Positions 43,716-52,363 of a stretch of 64,000 bases of DNA are shown one piece after another (positions within the stretch are counted from its first letter, which is position 1; each line of letters starts with the position of its first letter). Location: assembly GCA_965657645.1 (NCBI GenBank), contig CBFHOS010000007.1, positions 1-64,000 of the forward strand. The letters run 5' to 3'. Origin of the DNA: CBFHOS01 sp965657645. GTDB lineage: Bacteria > Pseudomonadota > Alphaproteobacteria > Puniceispirillales > Puniceispirillaceae. The position numbers and the translations under genes were made by a program. The notes beneath the pieces are model-generated. The model made no database searches. It was not told the origin of the DNA and was given only the letters and a program-made list of their open reading frames with translations.

Positions 43716-44609
43716 CTAGTTAAAGCCGATTGATTCCAAATATTCGCGGTTGGCCTTGGCGTCATCCATCGGGCTGACTTCCATCGTTGGATCGCAATCC
43801 TGTTCAACCGTACACCAACCCTCAAAGCCACTATCCAGCAATATCTGCCGTACATCCTCAAACACCACATCGCCTTCGCCAAGGTTGCAAAAAATCCCTT
43901 GGCCGCACGCGTCATAAAATCCGGTCCGCTTGGCAATGACATCGGCCTTTACCGCTGGATTAATATCCTTGAAATGCATATAGGAAATTCGGTCCATATA
44001 CCGGCGCATGAATGCCACCGGATCAAACCCAGCATAGGAGTGATGCCCGGTATCAAAACAGATGCTCAGAATGTTTTTATCGACTTCATCGAGCAACCGT
44101 TCCAGCTCTGGCTCAAAATCCATAAAGCCACCAGCATGGGCGTGGATGCCCACCGTTAGGCCATATTCCTCGGCGCCGATACGGGCTGATGTTTCGATCC
44201 GGCCGCGATAGGCATCCCACTCGGCCTGATCCATCTGTTCGGCTTCACTCGCCCGACCGGCGGTTGGCGCGCGCCGCTCTGCAATGCTGTCAATTAACAC
44301 AAGATGTTCGGCGCCATGGGCCACCAATGCGCGGCACGTGCGGTGCGTTGCGTCGAGCACATCGTCAAATTTTGCGGCATCGTGATAGGCGCGAAACACC
44401 ACGCCGCCAATCAATTGTAGGTCATGCTCTGCCAATGCCTCGCCAAGGATGGCTGGGTCTTCTGGCATAAATCCAACCGGACCAAGCTCGATGCCTTTAT
44501 AACCGGCTCCGGCGCATTCCTTTAGCACCGTCTGCCATGACGGGTTGCGCTCGTCATTTGCAAATTCCACACCCCATGAACAAGGGGCATTTCCAATGTG
44601 AATAGTCAT
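43716..44609 (-). CDS. IolE-like TIM-barrel isomerase/dehydratase (inosose dehydratase-like)
   Basis: A 297-residue TIM-barrel protein of the AP-endonuclease-2/sugar-isomerase family. It starts MTIHIGNAPCSWGVEF and continues with AGYKGIELGPVGFMPEDP, resembling inosose dehydratase IolE (family hallmark A-P-x-S/N-W-G). Metal-binding positions are seen in GIHAHAGGFMDFEPELERLLDEV, CFDTGHHSYAGFDP and YMHFKDI, plus a C-terminal E-x-D/EQD (TVEQDCDPT). In the myo-inositol pathway IolE dehydrates 2-keto-myo-inositol to the substrate of IolD. No other iolE is visible in the window, so this is the candidate. Confidence 0.82.
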   Translation of the reverse strand: MTIHIGNAPCSWGVEFANDERNPSWQTVLKECAGAGYKGIELGPVGFMPEDPAILGEALAEHDLQLIGGVVFRAYHDAAKFDDVLDATHRTCRALVAHGAEHLVLIDSIAERRAPTAGRASEAEQMDQAEWDAYRGRIETSARIGAEEYGLTVGIHAHAGGFMDFEPELERLLDEVDKNILSICFDTGHHSYAGFDPVAFMRRYMDRISYMHFKDINPAVKADVIAKRTGFYDACGQGIFCNLGEGDVVFEDVRQILLDSGFEGWCTVEQDCDPTMEVSPMDDAKANREYLESIGFN

Positions 44610-44702
44610 ACCAAATAGCCTTCCTAAAAACTTTTACCTTCATAACATGGCCGTTTATGGCCTGCCTATATCCTGTTAACTGGCTTTCATCTCGCCCACT
44701 AT

Positions 44703-45818
44703 TTATCGATTTGGCACATCAAGCCAAGTTTTGGCGCGTGACGATTCTATCGCGGTCTCGATGATATGCGACACGTCCAGCCCATCTTTAAATGTTGGCC
44801 ATACCGCTTTGCCCGTGCTTATTGCCTGGAGGAAATCGCGGGCCTCGATAATGATTTGATCCTGATAGCCGGTGCCATGTCCCGGTCCTTGGCAAAAGGG
44901 CAAATAATCTGGATGGGCCGGTCCGGTTAGAATTTTACGAAAGCCGCGCTCGGCCTCGGCATCATCCATCTTATATAGCCAGATAGCGTTCTGGTCTTCC
45001 TGATCAAATTTGATAGATCCCTTGGTCCCTACAACTTCATAGGCATAACCCATTTTGCGGCCAGTCGCGATCCGGCTGAAATAAAGCTGGCCCATTGCGC
45101 CATTTTCAAACCGGCACATCATCGCCGCGTGATCGTCATTATCAACCGCGCCGCCGGGGCGGGTGTGATGAACGGTTTCGACCTCGGCGATCAATTTGGT
45201 TATCGGGCCGACCAATGCCAGTGCGGCATTGACCATATGCGGTGCAAGATCACCCATGGTGCCATTGGCAACGCCGCTCGTGCGCCAGCTAGCGGGGGTG
45301 TTTGGATCAGCATAAAAATCTTCAGTATGCTCGCCGCGAAACCACGTAACAGTGCCAATTTCGCCATTGGCAATGAGCTGGCGGGCAAATTGGCTGGCTG
45401 GGGTGCGGATATAATTATAGGCCACCATATTGGCGACGTGACCTGTTGCATTGGCCGCTTCTGCGGCGGCGACCATGGCTGTGGCATCATCCACAGAGGC
45501 ACCCATTGGCTTTTCGCATAATACCGGTTTGCCGAGCGCAAAGGCTGCTTCGGCTATTGCGCGGTGTGTTGATTGCGGCGAGGCGATAACGATTGCCTCG
45601 ACTTTCGGGTCATTGACCAGAACATGCCAATCATCGGTCGCCCTAGCAAAGCCAAACGCACGGCGATATTCTTCGGCGGTTTTGGTGCTACTAGCGCACA
45701 CCATTTCAAGGGTTGGGCGCAGGTCAGTGTCGAAAACAGCACCAACAGCAGACATCGCCACCGCATGCGCCTTGCCCATATAGCCGCCACCGACAATTCC
45801 AATGCCTATGGGTGTCAT
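44703..45818 (-). CDS. Gfo/Idh/MocA-family oxidoreductase
   Basis: A 371-residue NAD(P)-dependent oxidoreductase. GIGIVGGGYMGKAHAVAM is the Rossmann loop, LGKPVLCEKPMGASVDDATAMV carries the EKP Lys, and TSGVANGTMGDLAPHMVNAALALVG holds the conserved Asp/His pair. It is the first gene of a minus-strand operon starting 26 bases from the operator at 45844-45862 and divergent from iolD. A role in inositol or inositol-derivative oxidation is likely; the sequence alone does not fix the substrate. Confidence 0.9.
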   Translation of the reverse strand: MTPIGIGIVGGGYMGKAHAVAMSAVGAVFDTDLRPTLEMVCASSTKTAEEYRRAFGFARATDDWHVLVNDPKVEAIVIASPQSTHRAIAEAAFALGKPVLCEKPMGASVDDATAMVAAAEAANATGHVANMVAYNYIRTPASQFARQLIANGEIGTVTWFRGEHTEDFYADPNTPASWRTSGVANGTMGDLAPHMVNAALALVGPITKLIAEVETVHHTRPGGAVDNDDHAAMMCRFENGAMGQLYFSRIATGRKMGYAYEVVGTKGSIKFDQEDQNAIWLYKMDDAEAERGFRKILTGPAHPDYLPFCQGPGHGTGYQDQIIIEARDFLQAISTGKAVWPTFKDGLDVSHIIETAIESSRAKTWLDVPNR

Positions 45819-45843
45819 TCAAAGTCCAATCCGTGAATTAAAA

Positions 45844-45862
45844 TTTGCAACCGATTGCAAAA
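45844..45862. promoter_or_regulatory. LacI-type operator palindrome, site 2
   Basis: TTTGCAACCGATTGCAAAA here is identical over 19 bases to the site at 41359-41377. It lies between the divergent Gfo/Idh operon (start 45818) and iolD (start 45945), placing both under the same regulator. Confidence 0.88.
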
Positions 45863-45944
45863 GTAGTATCTTGGGTGCGCCATAGGTGCAAGCAACAATC
45901 GATTTGAAATGATGATTTGATGCCTTTCGATCAGGAGATCAATT

Positions 45945-47831
45945 ATGGATAAAGCGGCCGAAAACGCAACAACAGTGCAAATGACAACAGCACAGGCAAT
46001 TGTGCGGTTTCTTGAAAATCAGTTTATCGACATTGATGGTCAGGAGATCCGTCTTTGTGGTGGCGGTTTTGGTATTTTCGGCCATGGTAATGTGACCTGT
46101 CTTGGTGAGGCGCTCCAACGCAGTGGTGATAGCCTACCGCTATATCGCGGCCAGAACGAACAGAGCATGGGCTTTGCCGCGGCCGCTTATGCCAAAACAT
46201 GGCTTCGCCAGCGTTTCATGTTTTGCACCGCCAGTGCCGGACCAGGTACGGCCAATTTATTGACCGCCGCGGCATTGGCCCATACTAACCGTTTGCCGAT
46301 GTTGATGTTGTGCGGTGACACGTTTTTAACGCGGCTACCTGATCCTGTTTTGCAACAGGTTGAAAATTTTGGTGACCCGACATTTGGCGTCAATGATGCG
46401 TTCAAACCGGTGAGCCGGTTTTGGGATCGAATTACCCATCCGGCGCAAATCATCCAGTCACTACCCGCTGCGATAAATACGATGTTGGATCCGGCTGATT
46501 GCGGTCCGGCTTTTATTGGTTTGCCGCAAGATGTACAGGGCTGGGTTTATGATTATCCGCTGGCGCTCTTTGAAAAGAGGATTCATCACATTCGCCGCCA
46601 GCGTCCTGATAGGGGCGAGCTAGCCGCGGCGGCACAGATGATCAAAAATGCCAAACGGCCAGTCATGATCGCTGGTGGCGGTGTGCAATATTCTGGCGCT
46701 GTGGCGGCGATGACCGCCTTTGCTGAGGCGCACGAAATCCCTGTGATCGAGACCATCGCTGGACGCGCCAATATGCTGGCTGATCACCCGATGAATATTG
46801 GCCCTGTCGGTGTTACCGGATCGGATAGTGGCAATTCTGTCGCCGCCGATGCCGATGTGATTATCGCTGTTGGCACGCGGTTGCAAGATTTCACTACCGG
46901 TTCATGGACCGCCTTTGCTGGTGACGCCAAACTCATTGGCATTAACGCGGCGCGGCATGATGCCATGAAACATATGTCGCAACCGGTCATTGGTGATGCG
47001 CGCGAATGCCTTCAGGAATTATCGGCTGTGCTTGCTGGTGATAATTATAGCGCACCAGCGACATGGCTCGAATTTGCCCAAGGCGAACGGGTGAAATGGG
47101 ATGAATATGTGGCGCAGAATACGGCCCATGGTAACCGGCCCAATTCCTATGCGCAGGCGATTGGCGTAGTGAATGGTTTATGTGACAAGCGCGACCGCGT
47201 TGTTGCCGCGGCGGGCGGTTTGCCAGCTGAAGTCACGGCCAATTGGCGCACCCTTGAAATCGGCTCTGTCGATGTGGAATTTGGCTTTTCCTGTATGGGT
47301 TACGAGATCGCCGGAGCGTGGGGCGCGGCCATTGCTCAGGCCCAGCGCAACCCGGGCGCCGATACAATTTCATTCTGCGGTGATGGTTCCTATCTGATGT
47401 TAAATTCGGATATCTATTCATCAGTTCTTAGCCAGAAAAAGATGATTTTGCTGGTGCTGGATAATGGTGGTTTTGCGGTGATCAATAAATTGCAGAATAA
47501 TACTGGCAATGAGAGCTTTAACAATTTACTGGCTGACTGTCCGACGATTGAAAAGCCATTTGCCGTTGATTTTGCCGCCCATGCCGCATCGATGGGGGCG
47601 GTTTCTGAAACCGTCGACAATCCGGCTGAATTGGGTGAGGCGTTTAAACGCGCCAAGGCCAGCGATAGCACCTATGTGATATGTATGAAGGTTGATGCCT
47701 ATGAAGGCTGGACAGATAAAGGCCACACATGGTGGGAAGTCGGCACGCCGCACATCTCGCCTAGCGCCAAGGTGACCGCGGCCCATGAGGATGTCGAGAG
47801 CAGCCGGTCAAAGCAGAGAAGAGGTGTTTGA
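45945..47831 (+). CDS. iolD: 3D-(3,5/4)-trihydroxycyclohexane-1,2-dione hydrolase
   Basis: A thiamine-diphosphate enzyme of 628 residues that opens the ring of the diketo-cyclohexane in inositol breakdown. Catalytic Glu is at about residue 72 in YRGQNEQSMGFAAAAYAK. The ThDP/Mg motif is FCGDGSYLMLNSDIYSS (about 475) with the downstream Asn in LVLDNGGFAVINKLQNN. The N-domain SAGPGTANLLTAAALAHTN is characteristic of IolD. The ATG follows AGGAGATC at 45931-45938. It is the first gene of the iolD-C-B-J-G operon. Confidence 0.96.
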   Translation: MDKAAENATTVQMTTAQAIVRFLENQFIDIDGQEIRLCGGGFGIFGHGNVTCLGEALQRSGDSLPLYRGQNEQSMGFAAAAYAKTWLRQRFMFCTASAGPGTANLLTAAALAHTNRLPMLMLCGDTFLTRLPDPVLQQVENFGDPTFGVNDAFKPVSRFWDRITHPAQIIQSLPAAINTMLDPADCGPAFIGLPQDVQGWVYDYPLALFEKRIHHIRRQRPDRGELAAAAQMIKNAKRPVMIAGGGVQYSGAVAAMTAFAEAHEIPVIETIAGRANMLADHPMNIGPVGVTGSDSGNSVAADADVIIAVGTRLQDFTTGSWTAFAGDAKLIGINAARHDAMKHMSQPVIGDARECLQELSAVLAGDNYSAPATWLEFAQGERVKWDEYVAQNTAHGNRPNSYAQAIGVVNGLCDKRDRVVAAAGGLPAEVTANWRTLEIGSVDVEFGFSCMGYEIAGAWGAAIAQAQRNPGADTISFCGDGSYLMLNSDIYSSVLSQKKMILLVLDNGGFAVINKLQNNTGNESFNNLLADCPTIEKPFAVDFAAHAASMGAVSETVDNPAELGEAFKRAKASDSTYVICMKVDAYEGWTDKGHTWWEVGTPHISPSAKVTAAHEDVESSRSKQRRGV

Positions 47832-48814
47832 TGGCCGATCTCGATAAGCTGGCAGGGGGCCGATTTGTAATATTTGGTCGGGCGGGAATGGATTTATACC
47901 CAGACCCACCGGGCACCAAGACCGAAGAGGCGGCCACTTTCTTTAGCTGTCTTGGGGGATCATCGGCGAATATCGGCGTTGCCCTAACCCGTCATGGCGG
48001 GCATTGCTCTCTAGTTACCAGCGTATCGGATGATGCCATTGGCCGGTTTGCGGTAAATGAATTGGCAAAATATGGCATTGACCATAGCCATGTAAAATCT
48101 GTTGGCGCCGAATTGCGAACCTCACTAGCGGTTGTTGAAACCCGCGTTGAGGATCATCAATCCGTCATTTACCGCAATGGCGCGGCTGATTTTGAAATGA
48201 CCATAGAGGATGTGTCGGCGGTTGATTATAGCCAGTTTGACGCGTTGATCACCACCGGCACAGTGTTCGCCCAGCAACCATCGCGCGATGCTGTTTTCCA
48301 TGGTTTTGAGTTGGCCAAGGTGGCTGGTTTGCCATTGATTTTTGACGTCGATTATCGGCCCTATAGCTGGGTCTCGCCAGCCGATGCCGCCGCCACCTAT
48401 TCGCGCGCCGCGGCGGCTTGCGATATCGTCATCGGTAATGATGTGGAATTTGGCTTTATGGCTGGTGCATTTGATCGCGGCCTTGAAAAAGCCCGCGCAC
48501 TCGCCAATGATTCGGCGCAAATTGTCATCTATAAAATGGGTAAAGAAGGGGCTATCACAATTACCGCTGATGGTGAATTTCGAACCGGCATTTACCCGGT
48601 AGATGTTCTAAAGCCAACCGGCGCTGGTGACAGTTTCATGGGTGGATTCATCGCCGCGTTGAGCGCTGGACATGATGTAAAGGATGCTGTGTTGCGCGGC
48701 TCAGCCTGTGCATCCATGGTGGTGAGCCGCGTTGGATGTGCGCCAGCGATGCCGACAACGCCAGAGCTGGAGGCATTTCTTAATGCCCATCCCGGCCCAA
48801 CTGATGTGGATTAA
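47831..48814 (+). CDS. iolC: 5-dehydro-2-deoxygluconokinase
   Basis: A PfkB-family sugar kinase of 327 residues phosphorylating 5-dehydro-2-deoxygluconate. FVIFGRAGMDLYP opens the fold, GGSSANIGVALTRHGG forms the substrate-binding lid, and KPTGAGDSFMGGFIAAL holds the catalytic Asp. The ATG at 47831 shares its first base with the iolD TGA, so translation is coupled. It is a single kinase, without the aldolase domain fused to some IolC proteins. Confidence 0.94.
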   Translation: MADLDKLAGGRFVIFGRAGMDLYPDPPGTKTEEAATFFSCLGGSSANIGVALTRHGGHCSLVTSVSDDAIGRFAVNELAKYGIDHSHVKSVGAELRTSLAVVETRVEDHQSVIYRNGAADFEMTIEDVSAVDYSQFDALITTGTVFAQQPSRDAVFHGFELAKVAGLPLIFDVDYRPYSWVSPADAAATYSRAAAACDIVIGNDVEFGFMAGAFDRGLEKARALANDSAQIVIYKMGKEGAITITADGEFRTGIYPVDVLKPTGAGDSFMGGFIAALSAGHDVKDAVLRGSACASMVVSRVGCAPAMPTTPELEAFLNAHPGPTDVD

Positions 48815-48857
48815 TTCGTGTTGGTGAATTTAAAATTATTTAACAAAGGAAAGTTTA

Positions 48858-49700
48858 ATGCATATCCCTCCCTATAGTAATCAAAACAAGCCTATCGTTG
48901 ACGCCGATAACGGCACAGTGCCGCTCAATTATTTCAATATCGTCAAATTGAAAAAGGGCGAGGCATTTGAATATCAGGTGAACGGATATGAAACCTGCAT
49001 CGTGCCCGCAACCGGCACTGTTGATGTTGAAATCGAGGGCGTTAGCTATGCCGCGCTAGGCAATCGCACGATCGATGTTTGGGATGGGGAACCCGAAGGC
49101 GTCTATGTTCCTGTCGGTGCAAAAGTGACCATTATTTGCAAGTCCGATAGCACCGAGACATTCATTGCAGGGGCCAAATATGACAAGGTTCTGGATCCGT
49201 TTGATGTACGCGCGGCGGATCTTGATCTGGTCCAATATGGCAGTGATGACACCAAGACACACCGCAAGATCAAACATATTCTTGGCCAGAAACAACATGG
49301 CAAAGTTGGCCGCTTGCTGGTGAGCGAGCTGTTCACTGTTGGCCAAGGCGGATGGTCTGGCTTTCCCAGCCACAAGCATGACACTGACCGTTTGCCGCTA
49401 GAAACACGGCATGATGAGACCTATAATTTCCGCTTTCGCCCGAACCACGGCTCCGGTGTGCAGATGTTGCAACGTGTCGATAACGAGCCGGGTGATGCCT
49501 ATCATATCGTGGATGGCTCTACCATTTGCCTTGATAATGGCTATCACCCCTGCGCCGTTTTGCCCGGCTATGAGATGTATTATTTCACCATTCTGGGCGG
49601 CCTTAGCCAGCGTAGCCTTGTGCAATATTTCCAGCCAACGCATGCGGGCCAAATCGAGACCATTCCAGGTATTAAAGATATGATTGCGAAATTCAAATGA
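48858..49700 (+). CDS. iolB: 5-deoxy-glucuronate isomerase
   Basis: A cupin-type isomerase (280 residues) converting 5-deoxy-glucuronate to 5-dehydro-2-deoxygluconate. Metal and fold signatures are visible in GWSGFPSHKHD and RHDETYNFRFRPNHGSGVQML, and CLDNGYHPCAVLPGYEMYYFTILGG is typical of IolB. The ATG follows AAAGGAAAG. The stop overlaps the next start by four bases (ATGA at 49697-49700). Confidence 0.95.
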   Translation: MHIPPYSNQNKPIVDADNGTVPLNYFNIVKLKKGEAFEYQVNGYETCIVPATGTVDVEIEGVSYAALGNRTIDVWDGEPEGVYVPVGAKVTIICKSDSTETFIAGAKYDKVLDPFDVRAADLDLVQYGSDDTKTHRKIKHILGQKQHGKVGRLLVSELFTVGQGGWSGFPSHKHDTDRLPLETRHDETYNFRFRPNHGSGVQMLQRVDNEPGDAYHIVDGSTICLDNGYHPCAVLPGYEMYYFTILGGLSQRSLVQYFQPTHAGQIETIPGIKDMIAKFK

Positions 49701-50530
49701 GCCTTGTTACCCTTGCCGAAGTTCTCCAGCCAGCGTTAAAGCAAGGCCATGCGATTGCCGGATTGGTGACGCTTGGCTGGGAGGATATGCGGGCCTATGT
49801 TGCCGCCGCCGAGGCAGAAAATGTGCCGGTAATTTTGCAGGCGGGTCCATCATGTCGGGCGCATACGCCTTTGCCGATTCTGGGCAAGATGTATCGCCAC
49901 CTTGCCGAGAATGCGAGCGTGCCAGTGGTTGCCCATCTTGATCATGGTTATAGCTTTGATGAATGCAAAGAGGCCCTCGATAGTGGTTTTACCTCGCTGA
50001 TGTATGACGGTTCGCGAAAGCCGTTGCGCCAGAATATTGATGAGACCGCCGCGATCGCTGAAATGGCCCATGCCGCGGGTATCTCATGCGAAGGTGAAAT
50101 TGGCTTCGTAGGCTATGCCGCCGGTGAAAATTCCACTGGAACTGACCCAGAGGAAGCGGCGATTTTCGCGCGTGAAAGCGGCGTTGATGCTATGGCCATT
50201 TCCGTTGGCAATGTGCATTTGCAACAGGATAAAGAGGGCGGTCTGGATCTTGACCGTATCGCCGCAATCGAGGCATTGACCGATGTTCCGCTGGTTATTC
50301 ATGGCGGCTCTGGGGTGCCTGTGGCCCAGCGCACACTGCTTGCCCGCACCTCGCAGATTTGCAAGTTCAACATTGGAACGGAATTGCGGATGGCCTTTGG
50401 TGGGGCGTTGCGCCAAGCGGTGAATGCCGATCCTGATCGGTTTGACCGGGTGACTATTTTGAAGGAAACACATGATCCTCTGGTTGCGGCAACGCGCCAA
50501 GTGCTAGCGGCGTTTAAGGGAGCTGATTAG
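49697..50530 (+). CDS. iolJ: Class II aldolase, IolJ-like (6-phospho-5-dehydro-2-deoxygluconate aldolase)
   Basis: A 277-residue class II (zinc) aldolase. The metal-binding HLDHGYSFDECKEALDSGFTSLMYDGS and a C-terminal VIHGGSGVP (His zinc ligand) match the fructose-bisphosphate/tagatose aldolase fold. Its place between iolB and iolG fits cleavage of 6-phospho-5-dehydro-2-deoxygluconate to DHAP and malonate semialdehyde. Without the iol context it would read as an FBA/GatY member, so the symbol is by context. Confidence 0.85.
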   Translation: MSLVTLAEVLQPALKQGHAIAGLVTLGWEDMRAYVAAAEAENVPVILQAGPSCRAHTPLPILGKMYRHLAENASVPVVAHLDHGYSFDECKEALDSGFTSLMYDGSRKPLRQNIDETAAIAEMAHAAGISCEGEIGFVGYAAGENSTGTDPEEAAIFARESGVDAMAISVGNVHLQQDKEGGLDLDRIAAIEALTDVPLVIHGGSGVPVAQRTLLARTSQICKFNIGTELRMAFGGALRQAVNADPDRFDRVTILKETHDPLVAATRQVLAAFKGAD

Positions 50531-51526
50531 ATGGATAAAAAGGTGAATATTGGGCTTCTTGGATGTGGGCGCATTGGCGCTGTTCATGCCCGCGCCATTA
50601 ATGATTTGGATAATGCCGTGATCGTGGCGGTGGCCGATGCCTTTGACGCGCCGGCCCAAAACCTTGCCGCCCAATATGGTGCCGCGGTTCGCACCAGTGA
50701 CGAGATCATTGCCAGCGATGATATTGACGCCATCGTTATCGGCACCCCGACCGACACGCATTACGATATCATCCACGCGGCGGCGGCGGCGGGCAAAGCA
50801 ATCTTTTGTGAAAAGCCGGTTGATATGTCGGCCGACCGCATCCGCGAATGTATCGATGTAGTTAGCGCGCATAACATTGTGTTCTTTACCGCCTTTAACC
50901 GTCGTTTTGATCCTAATTTCGCGGCGATTGAGGCGCGGCTACGGGCCGGTGAGATTGGTGATATCGAGATTGTGACGATCCTATCGCGCGATCCATCGCC
51001 GCCGCCCATCGATTATATAAAAAGCTCTGGCGGTATTTTCCGCGATATGATGATCCATGATTTTGACATGGCGCGTTTTATCCTCGGCGAAGAGCCTGTC
51101 ACCGTATTTGCGGTTGGGTCAACGCTTGTGGATCCGGCCATTGGTGCGGCGGGTGATTGCGATACTGCCGCGGTTACGCTGACCACGGCGAGCGGGAAAA
51201 TTTGCCAGATATCAAACTCACGGCGGGCCAGCTATGGCTATGATCAGCGCCTTGAGGTGCATGGATCGTTGGGGATGTTGCGGGCCGAGAACAAGTTGGA
51301 AAACACTGTTGAAAGCGCAACAGAACACGGCTTTGCCCGTGCCCCAGCCAAGCATTTCTTCCTAGAGAGATACCGCGCCGCCTATGCGCTGGAAATGGCA
51401 TATTTCATCAATGCGGTGACCACAGGCACAACGCCGTCACCAGATATTCACGACGGGCTACGGGCGCAAATCCTGGCCGATGCCGCAACACAATCATGGC
51501 AAACGGGGCGCCCAATATCATTATAA
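50531..51526 (+). CDS. iolG: Inositol 2-dehydrogenase
   Basis: A 331-residue Gfo/Idh/MocA dehydrogenase. NIGLLGCGRIGAVHARAI is the NAD-binding loop, AIFCEKPVDMSADRIRECI carries the EKP Lys, and GGIFRDMMIHDFDMARFILGE has the catalytic Asp/His pair. This sequence is closer to IolG than the two other family members at 42528-43685 and 44703-45818. It oxidises myo-inositol to 2-keto-myo-inositol, the first pathway step. It starts directly after the iolJ stop. Confidence 0.93.
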   Translation: MDKKVNIGLLGCGRIGAVHARAINDLDNAVIVAVADAFDAPAQNLAAQYGAAVRTSDEIIASDDIDAIVIGTPTDTHYDIIHAAAAAGKAIFCEKPVDMSADRIRECIDVVSAHNIVFFTAFNRRFDPNFAAIEARLRAGEIGDIEIVTILSRDPSPPPIDYIKSSGGIFRDMMIHDFDMARFILGEEPVTVFAVGSTLVDPAIGAAGDCDTAAVTLTTASGKICQISNSRRASYGYDQRLEVHGSLGMLRAENKLENTVESATEHGFARAPAKHFFLERYRAAYALEMAYFINAVTTGTTPSPDIHDGLRAQILADAATQSWQTGRPISL

Positions 51527-51538
51527 GAGGATCATAAA

Positions 51539-52363
51539 ATGGCACGCACTATTTCGAATGACGATATTAAACTTGCCACCGATGCATTGCTGGATGGGCA
51601 GGGCTATTTTCTGTTTGAATCGGTGTTCGATAGCGATGAGGTGGCGGCGGCCAATGAGATCATTAACGCCCATTCAAATAACCCTGGCGGGGCGACGCAT
51701 TTTCAAGGTGGGAATGAAGACAGGATCGATCTGCAACGCCGCGTTTGGAACCTGTTGAACAAGGGTCAGGTGTTTGTCGATATGGTCCAGCATCCGGCAG
51801 TGATGGCGATCTTCTCAAAAATTCTTGGCCGGCAATTTATACTTGGGTCATTCGCCGCCAATCGCTTGCTTCCCGGTGCCGCGGGTCAAGAACCGCATAT
51901 CGACTATCCCTATTGGGATATGCATGACCCGTCTGAATTTCCGCATGGGATGAATGCAGGCTTTCATATGAATTGCCAATCGCTGATCGCTATGCATGAT
52001 TTTACCATTGAAAATGGGGCGACCGCGGTGGCCCCCCATTCGCAAAAACGCGGTGTCTATCCAACCAATGGAGAGTTTGAGAAAGAGCAAATCCAATTGC
52101 CCTGTCCGGCGGGAAGCCTGCTCGTCTTTACTGGCCTGACATGGCATTGCGCGATGCCGAATAATTCGGCGGCTGATCGGACCTCGGTGCTGGGCCAATA
52201 TCTGCCAAAATTTGTAAAGCCAATGGAAGATCTAAAGCGGAGCGTGGCGCCAGATGTGGTGGCCAATGCGACGCCAGAACTGCGCCAGCTTTTAGGGCTG
52301 GAATTGCGGTATCCAGAGCTCTTGGAAGAGGCGGAAAGCGGTAATGCCGAGGGCCGTGTTTAG
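51539..52363 (+). CDS. Phytanoyl-CoA dioxygenase (PhyH)-family protein
   Basis: A Fe(II)/2-oxoglutarate dioxygenase-like protein of 274 residues. Visible parts of the fold are the N-terminal LLDGQGYFLFESVFDSDEVAAANEI, the candidate iron-binding pair in QEPHIDYPYWD (His-x-Asp), and the distal GLTWHCAMPNNSAADRTSVLGQY (His and 2-oxoglutarate Arg). It is 12 bases after iolG with AGAGG ahead, so it is the last gene of the iol operon. No such step exists in the standard inositol pathway; it may act on a methylated or alkylated inositol, but this is inferred. The stop overlaps the next gene on the other strand. Confidence 0.87.
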   Translation: MARTISNDDIKLATDALLDGQGYFLFESVFDSDEVAAANEIINAHSNNPGGATHFQGGNEDRIDLQRRVWNLLNKGQVFVDMVQHPAVMAIFSKILGRQFILGSFAANRLLPGAAGQEPHIDYPYWDMHDPSEFPHGMNAGFHMNCQSLIAMHDFTIENGATAVAPHSQKRGVYPTNGEFEKEQIQLPCPAGSLLVFTGLTWHCAMPNNSAADRTSVLGQYLPKFVKPMEDLKRSVAPDVVANATPELRQLLGLELRYPELLEEAESGNAEGRV

